15,031 nucleotides of DNA from Savagea sp. GTDB lineage: Bacteria; Bacillota; Bacilli; Bacillales_A; Planococcaceae. A program made the position numbers and the translations under genes. The DNA lies in assembly GCA_030146155.1 (NCBI GenBank), contig JASLCF010000207.1, forward strand, positions 1 through 15,031. The letters run 5' to 3'. The notes beneath the pieces are model-generated. The model searched no databases. It had not been told where the DNA came from and saw only the letters and a program-made list of their open reading frames with translations. This document shows positions 14,973 to 15,031 of the stretch, piece by piece (the stretch's first letter is position 1; each line of letters opens with the position of its first letter).

Positions 14973-15031
14973 GGCGGCGTAGCTCAGCTGGCTAGAGCGT
15001 CCGGTTCATACCCGTAAGGTCGTGGGTTCGA
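14973..15031 (+). tRNA. tRNA-Met (anticodon CAT), elongator type, 3' end cut by the window
   Basis: The acceptor 5' strand GGCGGCG, D-arm GCTC/GAGC, anticodon loop TTCATAC (anticodon CAT at 15007-15009), variable loop AGGTC and the T-arm start GTGGGTTCGA are all in place; the T-arm and acceptor 3' strands lie outside. The sequence closely follows Bacillus elongator tRNA-Met and differs from tRNA-Ile(CAT), the TilS substrate, and from initiator tRNA. In the anticodon stem, C28 (15001) faces T42 (15015), a mismatch, while the other four pairs are good. Confidence 0.93.

Noticed and set aside
14973..15031. tRNA-Ile with CAT anticodon, the substrate of neighbouring TilS
   Set aside because: The body follows elongator tRNA-Met of Bacillus (GGCGGnG acceptor, CGGTTCATACCCG anticodon arm) and not the GGACCTT-type tRNA-Ile(CAT).

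Overview
The window is a stretch of core chromosome from a low-GC Gram-positive bacterium of the class Bacilli, most likely order Bacillales. Three things point there: the protein sequences, Bacillus-style Shine-Dalgarno sites, and a gene order that closely follows the origin-proximal tilS-hpt-ftsH-coaX-hslO-yacD-cysK-pab/fol-dusB-lysS-rrn segment known from Bacillus subtilis. The species cannot be named from this sequence. No phage, insertion sequence, CRISPR array or defence system is visible.

Layout, read along the minus strand from the right edge. tilS and hpt form a pair (14879 to 12941). ftsH follows with its own promoter (12833 to 10806). A 109-bp imperfect inverted repeat lies between ftsH and coaX. 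coaX, hslO and a membrane-anchored PrsA/YacD-like protein overlap one another and end at a strong terminator. cysK is a monocistronic unit with a good promoter and its own terminator. Then comes a tightly overlapped folate operon, pabB-pabC-folP-folB-folK, running on into dusB and lysS and ending in a long rod-like terminator (298-368). The last 270 bases at the left edge hold no gene. On the minus strand they carry two tandem promoters and a leader typical of a ribosomal RNA operon, whose 16S gene must lie just outside the window. On the plus strand at the right edge, a consensus promoter drives an elongator tRNA-Met (CAT) gene that is cut by the window end.

How the genes work together. PabB and PabC convert chorismate to p-aminobenzoate; FolB, FolK and FolP build dihydropteroate from it and the pterin precursor. 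Neighbouring genes supply tRNA lysylation (LysS), dihydrouridine (DusB) and lysidine (TilS), purine salvage (Hpt), CoA synthesis (CoaX), cysteine synthesis (CysK) and protein quality control (FtsH, Hsp33, the PrsA-like foldase).

Most of the window is ordinary. Departures worth a look: pabA and yazB are missing from the folate cluster; PabB has unusual active-site-region motifs (PIGGT, and a degraded RNDLGR segment); the PrsA-like protein has lost the usual parvulin histidine; LysRS has Arg for a normally invariant-looking Gly; tRNA-Met and tilS are divergently arranged with promoters that appear to share a -10 region, and spoIIE is absent at that junction. I found no convincing novel system.
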